Below are positions 12,344 through 26,172 of a DNA stretch of 64,000 bases, in pieces. A program made the translations under genes and the position numbers. The notes beneath the pieces were generated by a model that worked only from the letters and a program-made list of their open reading frames with translations, made no database searches and was not told the DNA's origin. The DNA is from Steromphala cineraria. Its lineage: Eukaryota; Mollusca; Gastropoda; Trochida; Trochidae. Numbering within the stretch: position 1 is the first letter of the stretch; each line of letters starts with the position of its first letter. The stretch covers positions 26,000,710 through 26,064,709 of the forward strand of contig OU744723.1 in assembly GCA_916613615.1 (NCBI GenBank), given 5' to 3'.

Positions 12344-15300
12344 GACTTTTTACATATCGAAACATTGCTCTGACAAAGTTTTAAGAAACAAAAAGCAACT
12401 TAACTCACTTTCTGACCATGTTGATCGCAAAACCTTATTTAACCCTAACCCTATCCACTAATGTGACAAAAATGGTGTTTCTTAAAACTGAAGATATTCC
12501 GGAAATAACAGGCCAAGATGACTTTTTACATATCGAAATATTGCTCTGAGCAAAATTTCAAAAACAAAAAGCAAGTTAACACACTTTGTGACCATGTTGA
12601 TCGCTAACCCTTATTTAACCCTAACCATATATTCTAATGTGATAAAAATGATGTTTCTCAAAACTGAAGATATTCCGGAAATAACAGGCCAAGATGACTT
12701 TTTACATATCGAAACATTGCTCTGACATAGTTTTAAGAAACAAAAAGCAACTTTACTCAGTTTCTGACCATGTTGATCGCTTACCCTTATTTAACCCTAA
12801 CCCTATCCACTAACGTGATAAAAATGGTGTTTCCCAAAACTGAAGATATTCCGAAAATAACAGGCAAAGAAGATTTTTTACATATCGAAACATTGCTCTG
12901 ACTAAGTTTTAAGAAACAAAAAGCAAGTTAACTCACTTTATGACCATGTGGATCGCTAACCCTTATTTAACCCTAACTCTATCCACTAATGTGATAAAAA
13001 TGGTGTTTCCTAAAACTAAAGATATTCCCGAAAAAACAGGCCAGGAAGACTTTTTACATATCGAAACATTGCTCTGACATAGTTTTAAGAAACAAAAAGC
13101 AACTTTACTAAGTTTCTGACCATGTTGATCGCTAACCCTTATTTAACCCTAACCCTATCCATTAACTTGATAAAAATGGTGTTTCTTTAAACTGAAGATA
13201 TTCCGAAAATAACAGGCCAAGAAGACTTTTTACATATCGAAACATTGATCTGACAAAGTTTTAAGAAACAGAAAGTAACTTAACTCACTTTGTGACCATG
13301 TTGATCGCTAACCCTTTTTAACCCTAACCCTATCCACTAATGTGACAAAAATGGTGTTTCTTAAAACTGAAGATACTCATGGAGTAACAGACCAAAAAGA
13401 CTTTTTACATATCGAAACATTGCTCTGACAAAGCTTTAAGAAACAAAAAGCAAGTTAACTCACTTTCTGACCATGTTGATCGCAAAACCTTATATAACCC
13501 TAACCCTATCCACTAATGTGACAAAAATGGTGTTTCTTAAAACTGAAGATATTCCGGAAATAACAGGCCAAGATGACTTTTTACATATCGAAATATTGCT
13601 CTGACCAAAATTTCAAAAACAAAAAGCAAGTTAACACACTTTGTGACCATGTTGATCGCTAACCCTTATTTAACCCTAACCATATATTCTAATGTGATAA
13701 AAATGGTGTTTCTCAAAACTGAAGATATTCCGGAAATAACAGGCCAAGATGACTTTTTACATATCGAAACATTGCTCTGACATAGTTTTAAGAAACAAAA
13801 AGCAACTTTACTCAGTTTCTGACCATGTTGATCGCTAACCCTTATTTAACCCTAACCCTATCCACTAACGTGATAAAAATGGTGTTTCCCAAAACTGAAG
13901 ATATTCCGAAAATAACAGGCAAAGAAGACTTTTTACATATCGAAACATTGCTCTGACTAAGTTTTAAGAAACAAAACGCAACTTAACTCACTTTCTGACC
14001 ATGTTGATCGCAAAACCTTATTTAACCATAACCCTATCCACTAATGTGACAAAATTGGTGTTTCATAAAACTGAAGATATTCCCGAAATAACAGGCCAAG
14101 ATGACTTTTTACATATCGAAATATTGCTGACCAAAATTTCAGACACAAAAAGCAAGTTAACTCACTTTGTGACAATGTTGATCGCTAACCCTTATTTAAC
14201 CCTACTCTATCCACTAATGTGACAAAAATGGTGTTTCTCAAAATTGAAGATATTCCGAAAATAACAGGCCAAGATGACTTTTTACATATCAAAATATTGC
14301 TCTGACCAAGATTTCAGAAACAAAAAGCAAGTTAACTCACTTTATGACCATGTTGATCGCTAACCCTTATTTAACCCTAACCCTATCCACTAATGTGACA
14401 AAAATGGTGTTTCTCAAAACTGAAGATATTCCGGAAATAACAAGCCAAGAAGACATTTTACATATCGAAACATTGCTCTGACAAAGTTTTAAGAAACTAA
14501 AAGCAAGTTAACTCACTTTATGACCATGTTGATCGCTAACCCTTATTAAACCCTAACTCTATCTACTAATGTGATAAAAATGGTGTTTCCTAAAACTAGA
14601 GATATTCCCGAAATAACAGGCCAGGAAGACTTTTTACATATCGAAACATTGCTCTGACATAGTTTTAAGAAACAAAAAGCAACTTTACTCAGTTTCTGAC
14701 CATGTTGATCGCTAACCCTTATTTAACCCTAACCCTATCCATTAACGTAATAAAAATGGTGTTTCTTAAAACTGAAGATATTCCGAAAATAACAGGCCAA
14801 GATGACTTTTTACATATCGAAACATTGATCTGACAAAGTTTTAAGAAAAAAAAAGCAACTTAACTCACTTTGTGACCATGTTGATCGCTAACCCTTTTTA
14901 ACCCTAACCCTATCCACTAATGTGACAAAAATGGTGTTTCTTAAAACTGAAGATACTCATGGAGTAACAGACCAAAAAGACTTTTTACATATCGAAACAT
15001 TGCTCTGACAAAGTTTTAAGAAAAAAAAAGCAACTTAACTCACTTTCTGACCATGTTGATCGCAAAACCTTATTTAACCCTAACCCTATCCACTAATGTG
15101 ACAAAAATGGTGTTTCTTAAAACTGAAGATATTCCGGAAATAACAGGCCAAGATGACTTTTTACATATCGAAATATTGCTCTGACCAAAATTTCAAAAAC
15201 AAAAAGCAAGTTAACACACTTTGTGACCATGTTGATCGCTAACCCTTATTTAACCCTAACCATATATTCTAATGTGATAAAAATGGTGTTTCTCAAAACT

Positions 15301-18300
15301 GAAGATATTCCGAAAATAACAGGCCAAGATGACTTTTTACATATCGAAACATTGCTCTGACAAAGTTTTAAGAAACAAAAAGCAACTTTACTCAGTTTCT
15401 GACCATGTTGATCGCTAACCCTTATTTAACCCTAACCATATCCACTAACGTGATAAAAATGGTGTTTCCCAAAACTGAAGATATTCCGAAAATAACATGC
15501 AAAGAAGACTTTTTACATATCGAAACATTGCTCTGACTAAGTTTTAAGAAACAAAAAGCAAGTTAACTCACTTTATGACCATGTTGATCGCTAACCCTTA
15601 TTTAACCCTTACTCTATCCACTAATGTGATAAAAATGGTGTTTCCTAAAACTAAAGATATTCCCGAAAAAACAGGCCAGGAAGACTTTTTACATATCGAA
15701 ACATTGCTCTGACATAGTTTTAAGAAACAAAAAGCAACTTTACTAAGTTTCTGACCATGTTGATCGCTAACCCTTATTTAACCCTAACCCTATCCATTAA
15801 CGTGATAAAAATGGTGTTTCTTTAAACTGAAGATATTCCGAAAATAACAGGCCAAGAAGACTTTTTACATATCGAAACATTGATCTGACAAAGTTTTAAG
15901 AAACAAAAAGTAACTTAACTCACTTTGTGACCATGTTGATCGCTAACCCTTTTTAACCCTAACCCTATCCACTAATGTGACAAAAATGGTGTTTCTTAAA
16001 ACTGAAGATACTCATGGAGTAACAAACCAAAAAGACTTTTTACATATCGAAACATTGCTCTGACAAAGTTTTAAGAAACAAAAAGCAACTTAACTCACTT
16101 TATGACCATGTTGATCGCAAAACCTTATTTAACCATAACCCTATCCACTAATGTGACAAAATTGGTGTTTCATAAAACTGAAGATATTCCCGAAATAACA
16201 GGCCAAGATGACTTTTTACATATCGAAATATTGCTGACCAAAATTTCAGACACAAAAAGCAAGTTAACTCACTTTGTGACAATGTTGATCGCTAACCCTT
16301 ATCTAACCCTACTCTATCCAGTAATGTGACAAAAATGGTGTTTCTCAAAATTGAAGATATTCCGGAAATAACAAGCCAAGAAGACATTTTACATATCGAA
16401 ATATTGCTCTGACCAAGATTTCAGAAACAAAAAGTAACTTAACTCACTTTCTGACCATGTTGATCGCTAACCCTTTTTAACCCTAACCCTATCCACTAAT
16501 GTGACAAAAATGGTGTTTCTTAAAACTGAAGATACTCATGGAGTAACAGACCAAAAAGACTTTTTACATATCGAAACATTGCTCTGACAAAGTTTTAAGA
16601 AACAAAAAGCAACTTAACTCACTTTATGACCATGTTGATCGCAAAACCTTATTTAACCATAACCCTATCCACTAATGTGACAAAATTAGTGTTTCATAAA
16701 ACTGAAGATATTCCCGAAATAACAGGCCAAGATGACTTTTTACATATCGAAATAGTGCTGACCAAAATTTCAGACACAAAAAGCAAGTTAACTCACTTTG
16801 TGACAATGTTGATCGCTAACCCTTATCTAACCCTTATCTATCCAGTAATGTGACAAAAATGGTGTTTCTCAAAATTGAAGATATTCCGGAAATAACAGGC
16901 CAAGATGACTTTTTACATATCGAAATATTGCTCTGACCAAGATTTCAGAAACAAAAAGCAAGTTAACTCACTTTATGACCATGTTGATCGCTAACCCTTA
17001 TTTAACCCTAACCCTATCCACTAATGTGACAAAAATGGTGTTTCTTAAAACTGAAGATATTCCGAAAATAACAAGCCAAGAAGACATTTTACATATCGAA
17101 ACATTGCTCTGACAAAGTTTTAAGAAACAAAAAGAAACTTAACTCACTTTGTGACCATGCTGATCACTAACCCTTATTTAACCCTAACCCTATCCACTAA
17201 TGTGACAAAAATGGTGTTTCTTAAAACTAAAGATATTCCCGAAATAACAGGCCAAGATGACTTTTTACATATCGAATTATTGCTGACCAAAATTTCAGAC
17301 ACAAAAAGCAAGTTAACTCACTTTATGACCATGTTGATCGCTAACCCTTATTTAACCCTAACCCTATCCAGTAATGTGACAAAAATGGTGTTTCTTAAAA
17401 CTGAAGATATTCCGAAAATAACAAGCCAAGAAGACATTTTACATATCGAAACATTGCTCTGACTAAGTTTTAAGAAACAAAAAGCAAGTTAACTCACTTT
17501 ATGACCATGTTGATCGCTAACCCTTATTTAACCCTAACTCTATCCACTAATGTGATAAAAATGGTGTTTCCTAAAACTAAAGATATTCCGAAAATAACAA
17601 GCCAAGAAGACATTTTACATATCGAAACATTGCTCTGACTAAGTTTTAAGAAACAAAAAGCAAGTTAACTCACTTTATGACCATGTTGATCGCTAACCCT
17701 TATTTAACCCTAACCCTATCCACTAATGTGATAAAAATGGTGTTTCTCAAAACTGAAGATATTCCCGAAAAAAAAGGCCAGGAAGACTTTTTACATATCG
17801 AAACATTGCTCTGACATAGTTTTAAGAAACAAAAAGCAACTTTACTAAGTTTCTGACCATGTTGATCGCTAACCCTTATTTAACCCTAACCCTATCCACT
17901 AACGTGATAAAAATGGTGTTTCCCAAAACTGAAGATATTCCGAAAATAACAGGCAAAGAAGACTTTTTACATATCGAAACATTGCTCTGACTAAGTTTTA
18001 AGAAACAAAAAGCAAGTTAACTCACTTTATGACCATGTTGATCGCTAACCCTTATTTAACCCTAACTCTATCCACTAATGTGATAAAAATGGTGTTTCCT
18101 AAAACTAAAGATATTCCCGAAAAAACAGGCCAGGAAGACTTTTTACATATCGAAACATTGCTCTGACATAGTTTTAAGAAACAAAAAGCAACTTTACTAA
18201 GTTTCTGACCATGTTGATCGCTAACCCTTATTTAACCCTAACCCTATCCATTAACGTGATAAAAATGGTGTTTCTTTAAACTGAAGATATTCCGAAAATA

Positions 18301-19039
18301 ACAGGCCAAGAAGACTTTTTACATATCGAAACATTGATCTGACAAAGTTTTAAGAAACAAAAAGTAACTTAACTCACTTTGTGATCATGTTGATCGCTAA
18401 CCCTTTTTAACCCTAACCCTATCCACTAATGTGACAAAAATGGTGTTTCTTAAAACTGAAGATACTCATGGAGTAACAGACCAAAAAGACTTTTTACATA
18501 TCGAAACATTGCTCTGACAAAGTTTTAAGAAACAAAAAGCAACTTAACTCACTTTATGACCATGTTGATCGCAAAACCTTATTTAACCATAACCCTATCC
18601 ACTAATGTGACAAAATTGGTGTTTCATAAAACTGAAGATATTCCCGAAATAACAGGCCAAGATGACTTTTTACATATCGAAATATTGCTGACCAAAATTT
18701 CAGACACAAAAAGCAAGTTAACTCACTTTGTGACAATGTTGATCGCTAACCCTTATCTAACCCTACTCTATCCAGTAATGTGACAAAAATGGTGTTTCTC
18801 AAAATTGAAGATATTCCGGAAATAACAGGCCAAGATGACTTTTTACATATCGAAATATTGCTCTGACCAAGATTTCAGAAACAAAAAGCAAGTTAACTCA
18901 CTTTCTGACCATGTTGATCGCTAACCCTTATTTAACCCTAACCCTATCCACTAATGTGACAAAAATGGTGTTTCTTAAAACTGAAGATATTCCGAAAATA
19001 ACAAGCCAAGAAGACATTTTACATATCGAAACATTGATC

Positions 19040-20887
19040 TGACAAAGTTTTAAGAAACAAAAAGTAACTTAACTCACTTTGTGACCATGTTGATCGCTAA
19101 CCCTTTTTAACCCTAACCCTATCCACTAATGTGACAAAAATGGTGTTTCTTAAAACTGAAGATACTCATGGAGTAACAGACCAAAAAGACTTTTTACATA
19201 TCGAAACATTGCTCTGACAAAGTTTTAAGAAACAAAAAGCAACTTAACTCACTTTATGACCATGTTGATCGCAAAACCTTATTTAACCATAACCCTATCC
19301 ACTAATGTGACAAAATTGGTGTTTCATAAAACTGAAGATATTCCCGAAATAACAGGCCAAGATGACTTTTTACATATCGAAATATTGCTGACCAAAATTT
19401 CAGACACAAAAAGCAAGTTAACTCACTTTTTGACAATGTTGATCGCTAACCCTTATCTAACCCTACTCTATCCAGTAATGTGACAAAAATGGTGTTTCTC
19501 AAAATTGAAGATATTCCGGAAATAACAGGCCAAGATGACTTTTTACATATCAAAATATTGCTCTGACCAAGATTTCAGAAACAAAAAGCAAGTTAACTCA
19601 CTTTATGACCATGTTGATCGCTAACCCTTATTTAACCCTAACCCTATCCACTAATGTGACAAAAATGGTGTTTCTTTAAACTGAAGATATTCCGAAAATA
19701 ACAAGCCAAGAAGACATTTTACATATCGAAACATTGCTCTGACAAAGTTTTAAGAAACAAAAAGAAACTTAACTCACTTTGTGACCATGCTGATCACTAA
19801 CCCTTATTTAACCCTAACCCTATCCACTAATGTGACAAAAATGGTGTTTCTTAAAACTAAAGATATTCCCGAAATAACAGGCCAAGATGACTTTTTACAT
19901 ATCGAAATATTGATGACCAAAATTTCAGACACAAAAAGCTAGTTAACTCACTTTGTGACAATGTTGATCGCTTACCCTTATTTAACCCTAACCATATATT
20001 CTAATGTGATAAACATGGTGTTTCTCAAAACTGAAGATATTCCGGAAATAACAGGCCAAGATGACTTTTTACATATCGAAACATTGCTCTGACATAGTTT
20101 TAAGAAACAAAAAGCAACTTTACTCAGTTTCTGACCATGTGATCGCTAACCGTTATTTAACCCTAACCCTATCCACTAACGTGATAAAAATGGTGTTTCC
20201 CAAAACTGAAGATATTCCGAAAATAACAGGCAAAGAAGACTTTTTACATATCGAAACATTGCTCTGACTAAGTTTTAAGAAACAAAAAGCAAGTTAACTC
20301 CCTTTATGACCATGTTGATCGCTAACCCTTATTTAACCCTAACTCTATCCACTAATGTGATAAAAATGGTGTTTCCTAAAACTAAAGATATTCCCGAAAA
20401 AACAGGCCAGGAAGACTTTTTACATATCGAAACATTGCTCTGACATAGTTTTAAGAAACAAAAAGCAACCCTTAAAACTAAAGATATTTCGAAAATAACA
20501 GGCCAGGAAGACTTTTTACATATCAAAACATTGCTCTGAGAAAGTTTTAAGAAACAAAAAGCAACTTACCTCAGTTTCTGACCATGTTGATTGCTAACCC
20601 TTATTTAACCCTAACCCTATCCACTAATGTGACAAAAATGGTGTTTCTCAAAACTAAAGATATTTCGAAAATAACAGGCCAGGAAGACTTTTTACATATC
20701 GAAACATTGCTCTGACAAAGTTTTAAGAAACAAAAAGCAACTTTACTCAGTTTCTGACCATGTTGATCGGTAACCCTTATTTAACCCTAACCCTATCCAC
20801 TAATGTGACAAAAATGGTGTTTCTCAAAACTAAAGATATTCGAAAATAACAGGCCAGGAAGACTTTTTACATATCGAAACATTGCTC
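19040..20887 (+). repeat. 1848-bp higher-order unit, copy 1
   Basis: This unit matches 20888-22735 at a constant 1848-bp offset, with only isolated differences (for example one T missing at about 20840). It is eleven monomers long, one of which has lost about 77 bp, so the length is not a multiple of 175. Confidence 0.85.
20461..20480 (+). repeat. Internally deleted monomer junction
   Basis: AAAAGCAA joins directly to CCCTTAAAACTAAAG. This skips the CAGTTTCTGACCATG, telomere-like and ATGGTGTTT parts of the unit (about 77 bp). The same junction appears at about 22317, 1848 bp later, so the deletion predates the duplication. Confidence 0.8.
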
Positions 20888-22735
20888 TGACAAAGTTTTA
20901 AGAAACAAAAAGTAACTTAACTCACTTTGTGACCATGTTGATCGCTAACCCTTTTTAACCCTAACCCTATCCACTAATGTGACAAAAATGGTGTTTCTTA
21001 AAACTGAAGATACTCATGGAGTAACAGACCAAAAAGACTTTTTACATATCGAAACATTGCTCTGACAAAGTTTTAAGAAACAAAAAGCAACTTAACTCAC
21101 TTTATGACCATGTTGATCGCAAAACCTTATTTAACCATAACCCTATCCACTAATGTGACAAAATTGGTGTTTCATAAAACTGAAGATATTCCCGAAATAA
21201 CAGGCCAAGATGACTTTTTACATATCGAAATATTGCTGACCAAAATTTCAGACACAAAAAGCAAGTTAACTCACTTTGTGACAATGTTGATCGCTAACCC
21301 TTATCTAACCCTACTCTATCCAGTAATGTGACAAAAATGGTGTTTCTCAAAATTGAAGATATTCCGGAAATAACAGGCCAAGATGACTTTTTACATATCG
21401 AAATATTGCTCTGACCAAGATTTCAGAAACAAAAAGCAAGTTAACTCACTTTATGACCATGTTGATCGCTAACCCTTATTTAACCCTAACCCTATCCACT
21501 AATGTGACAAAAATGGTGTTTCTTAAAACTGAAGATATTCCGAAAATAACAAGCCAAGAAGACATTTTACATATCGAAACATTGCTCTGACAAAGTTTTA
21601 AGAAACAAAAAGAAACCTAACTCACTTTGTGACCATGCTGATCACTAACCCTTATTTAACCCTAACCCTATCCACTAATGTGACAAAAATGGTGTTTCTT
21701 AAAACTAAAGATATTCCCGAAATAACAGGCCAAGATGACTTTTTACATATCGAAATATTGATGACCAAAATTTCAGACACAAAAAGCTAGTTAACTCACT
21801 TTGTGACAATGTTGATCGCTTACCCTTATTTAACCCTAACCATATATTCTAATGTGATAAACATGGTGTTTCTCAAAACTGAAGATATTCCGGAAATAAC
21901 AGGCCAAGATGACTTTTTACATATCGAAACATTGCTCTGACATAGTTTTAAGAAACAAAAAGCAACTTTACTCAGTTTCTGACCATGTGATCGCTAACCG
22001 TTATTTAACCCTAACCCTATCCACTAACGTGATAAAAATGGTGTTTCCCAAAACTGAAGATATTCCGAAAATAACAGGCAAAGAAGACTTTTTACATATC
22101 GAAACATTGCTCTGACTAAGTTTTAAGAAACAAAAAGCAAGTTAACTCCCTTTATGACCATGTTGATCGCTAACCCTTATTTAACCCTAACTCTATCCAC
22201 TAATGTGATAAAAATGGTGTTTCCTAAAACTAAAGATATTCCCGAAAAAACAGGCCAGGAAGACTTTTTACATATCGAAACATTGCTCTGACATAGTTTT
22301 AAGAAACAAAAAGCAACCCTTAAAACTAAAGATATTTCGAAAATAACAGGCCAGGAAGACTTTTTACATATCAAAACATTGCTCTGAGAAAGTTTTAAGA
22401 AACAAAAAGCAACTTACCTCAGTTTCTGACCATGTTGATTGCTAACCCTTATTTAACCCTAACCCTATCCACTAATGTGACAAAAATGGTGTTTCTCAAA
22501 ACTAAAGATATTTCGAAAATAACAGGCCAGGAAGACTTTTTACATATCGAAACATTGCTCTGACAAAGTTTTAAGAAACAAAAAGCAACTTTACTCAGTT
22601 TCTGACCATGTTGATCGGTAACCCTTATTTAACCCTAACCCTATCCACTAATGTGACAAAAATGGTGTTTCTCAAAACTAAAGATATTTCGAAAATAACA
22701 GGCCAGGAAGACTTTTTACATATCGAAACATTGCT
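20888..22735 (+). repeat. 1848-bp higher-order unit, copy 2
   Basis: This is a tandem copy of 19040-20887. It includes the same internally deleted monomer, the private CATGTGATCGCTAACCG variant, and TTGATCGGTAACC near its end. Downstream the TTGATCGG monomer is itself repeated at 176-bp spacing (22609, 22785, 22961). Confidence 0.85.
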
Positions 22736-24094
22736 CTGACAAAGTTTTAAGAAACAAAAAGCAACTTTACTCAGTTTCTGACCATGTTGATCGGTAACCC
22801 TTATTTAACCCTAACCCTATCCACTAATGTGACAAAAATGGTGTTTCTCAAAACTAAAGATATTTCGAAAATAACAGGCCAGGAAGACTTTTTACATATC
22901 GAAACATTGCTCTGACAAAGTTTTAAGAAACAAAAAGCAACTTTACTCAGTTTCTGACCATGTTGATCGGTAACCCTTATTTAACCCTAACCCTATCCAC
23001 TAATGTGACAAAAATGGTGTTACTTAAAACTAAAGATATTTCAAAAATAACAGGCCAGGAAGAATTTTTACATATCAAAACATTGCTCTGACAAAGTTTT
23101 AAGAAACAAAAAGCAACTTAACTCATGTTGTGACCATGTTGATCGCTAACCCTTATTTAACCCTAACCCTATCCACTAATGTGACAAAAATGGTGTTACT
23201 TAAAACTAAAGATATTTCGAAAATAACAGGCCAGGAAGAATGTTTACATATCAAAACATTGCTCTGACACAGTTTTAAGAAACAAAAAGCAACTTTACTC
23301 ACTTTGTGACAATGTTGATCGCTAACCCTTATTTAACCCTAACCCTATCCACTAATGTGATAAAAATGGTGTTTCTCAAAACTGAAGATATTCCGGAAAT
23401 AACAGGCCAAGATGACTTTTTACATATATAAACATTGCTCTGACAAAGTTTTAAGAAACAAAAAGCAACTTAACTCACTTTGTGATCATGTTGATCGCTA
23501 ACCCTTATTTACCCCTAACCCTGTCCACCAATGTGACAAAAATGGTGTTTCTCAAAACTAAAGATATTTCGAAAATAACAGGCCAGGAAAACTTTTTACA
23601 TATCAAAACATTGCTCTGACAAAGTTTTAAGAAACAAAAAGCAACTTAACTCATGTTGTGACCATGTTGATCGCTAACCCTTATTTAACCCTAACCCTAT
23701 CCACTAATGTGACAAAAATGGTGTTACTTAAAACTAAAGATATTTCGAAAATAACAGGCCAGGAAGAATTTTTACATATCAAAACATTGCTCTGACAAAG
23801 TTTTAAGAAACAAAAAGCAACTTAACTCATGTTGTGACCATGTTGATCGCTAACCCTTATTTAACCCTAACCCTATCCACTAATGTGACAAAAATGGTGT
23901 TACTTAAAACTAAAGATATTTCGAAAATAACAGGCCAGGAAGAATTTTTACATATCAAAACATTGCTCTGACAAAGTTTTAAGAAACAAAAAGCAACTTA
24001 ACTCAGTTTCTGACCATGTTGATCGCTAACCCTTATTTAACCATAACCCTATCCACGAATGTGACAAAAATGGTGTTTCTCAAAACTAAAGATA

Positions 24095-24111
24095 TTTCGA
24101 AAATAACGGGC
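24095..24111 (+). promoter_or_regulatory. CENP-B-box-like 17-mer in a monomer subset
   Basis: TTTCGAAAATAACGGGC keeps TTCG and CGGG at the 7-base spacing of the CENP-B core (NTTCGNNNNANNCGGGN). The one invariant A between them is T here. The same 17-mer is at 25151, 25854 and 27085. Most other monomers have CAGG at the second half-site and match less well. Binding is not shown by the sequence, so this is a candidate only. Confidence 0.35.
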
Positions 24112-26172
24112 CAGGAAGACTTTTTACATATCAAAACATTGCTCTGAGAAAGTTTTAAGAAACAAAAAGCAACTTAACTCAGTTTCTGACCATGTTGATC
24201 GCTAACCCTTATTTAACCCTAACCCTATCCAATAATGTGACAAAAATGGTGTTTCTCAAAACTGAAGATATTCCGGAAATAACAGGCCAAGATGACTTTT
24301 AACATATAGAAACATTGCTCTGACAAAGTTTTAAGAAACAAAAAGCAACTTAACTCACTTTGTGACAATGTTGATCGCTAACCCTTATTTAACCCTAACC
24401 CTATCCACTAATGTGACATAAATGGTGTTACTTAAAACTAAAGATATTTCGTAAATAACAGGCCAGGAAGACTTTTTACATATCAAAACATTTATCTCAG
24501 AAAGTTTTAAGAAACAAAAAGCAACTTTACACAGTTTCTGACCATGTTGATCGCTAACCCTTATTTAACCCTAACCCTATCCACTAACTTGATAAAAATG
24601 GTGTTTCTTAAAACTGAAGATATTCCAAAAATAACAGCCCAAGAAGACTTTTTACATATCGAAACATTGCTCTGACAAAGTTTTAAGAAACAAAAAGCAA
24701 CTTAACTCAGTTTCTAAACATGTTGATCGCTAACCCTTATTTAACCCTAACCCTATCCACTAATGTGACAAAAATGGTGTTACTTAAAACTAAAGATATT
24801 TCGAAAATAACAGGCCAGGAAGACTTTTTACATATCAAAACATTTATCTCAGAAAGTTTTAAGAAACAAAAAGCAACTTTACACAGTTTCTGACCATGTT
24901 GATCGCTAACCCTTATTTAACCCTAACCCTATCAAATAACTTGATAAAAATAGTGTTTCTTAAAACTGAAGATATTCCAAAAATAACAGACCAAGAAGAC
25001 TTTTTACATATCGAAACATTGCTCTGACAAAGTTTTAAGAAACAAAAAGCAACTTAACTCAGTTTCTGACCATGTTGATCGCTAACCCTTATTTAACCAT
25101 AACCCTATCCACGAATGTGACAAAAATGGTGTTTCTCAAAACTAAAGATATTTCGAAAATAACGGGCCAGGAAGACTTTTTACATATCAAAACATTGCTC
25201 TGAGAAAGTTTTAAGAAACAAAAGCAACTTAACTCAGTTTCTGACCATGTTGATCGCTAACCCTTATTTAACCCTAACCCTATCCAATAATGTGACAAAA
25301 ATGGTGTTTCTCAAAACTGAAGATATTCCGGAAATAACAGGCCAAGATGACTTTTAACATATAGAAACATTGCTCTGACAAAGTTTTAAGAAACAAAAAG
25401 CAACTTAACTCACTTTGTGACAATGTTGATCGCTAACCCTTATTTAACCCTAACCCTATCCACTAATGTGACATAAATGGTGTTACTTAAAACTAAAGAT
25501 ATTTCGTAAATAACAGGCCAGGAAGACTTTTTACATATCAAAACATTTATCTCAGAAAGTTTTAAGAAACAAAAAGCAACTTTACACAGTTTCTGACCAT
25601 GTTGATCGCTAACCCTTATTTAACCCTAACCCTATCCACTAACTTGATAAAAATGGTGTTTCTTAAAACTGAAGATATTCCAAAAATAACAGCCCAAGAA
25701 GACTTTTTACATATCGAAACATTGCTCTGACAAAGTTTTAAGAAACAAAAAGCAACTTAACTCAGTTTCTGACCATGTTGATCGCTAACCCTTATTTAAC
25801 CATAACCCTATCCACGAATGTGACAAAAATGGTGTTTCTCAAAACTAAAGATATTTCGAAAATAACGGGCCAGGAAGACTTTTTACATATCAAAACATTG
25901 CTCTGAGAAAGTTTTAAGAAACAAAAGCAACTTAACTCAGTTTCTGACCATGTTGATCGCTAACCCTTATTTAACCCTAACCCTATCCAATAATGTGACA
26001 AAAATGGTGTTTCTCAAAACTGAAGATATTCCGGAAATAACAGGCCAAGATGACTTTTAACATATAGAAACATTGCTCTGACAAAGTTTTAAGAAACAAA
26101 AAGCAACTTAACTCACTTTGTGACAATGTTGATCGCTAACCCTTATTTAACCCTAACCCTATCCACTAATGT

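Noticed and set aside
822..22374. Many short open frames of 65-103 codons in the satellite, with shared peptides such as STNVTKMVFLKT
   Set aside because: They are translations of the repeat itself. They open only where a small indel (often loss of CT in TTGCTCTGACC) removes the usual TGA, they recur with the monomer period, and they show no start context, domain or codon-level constraint.
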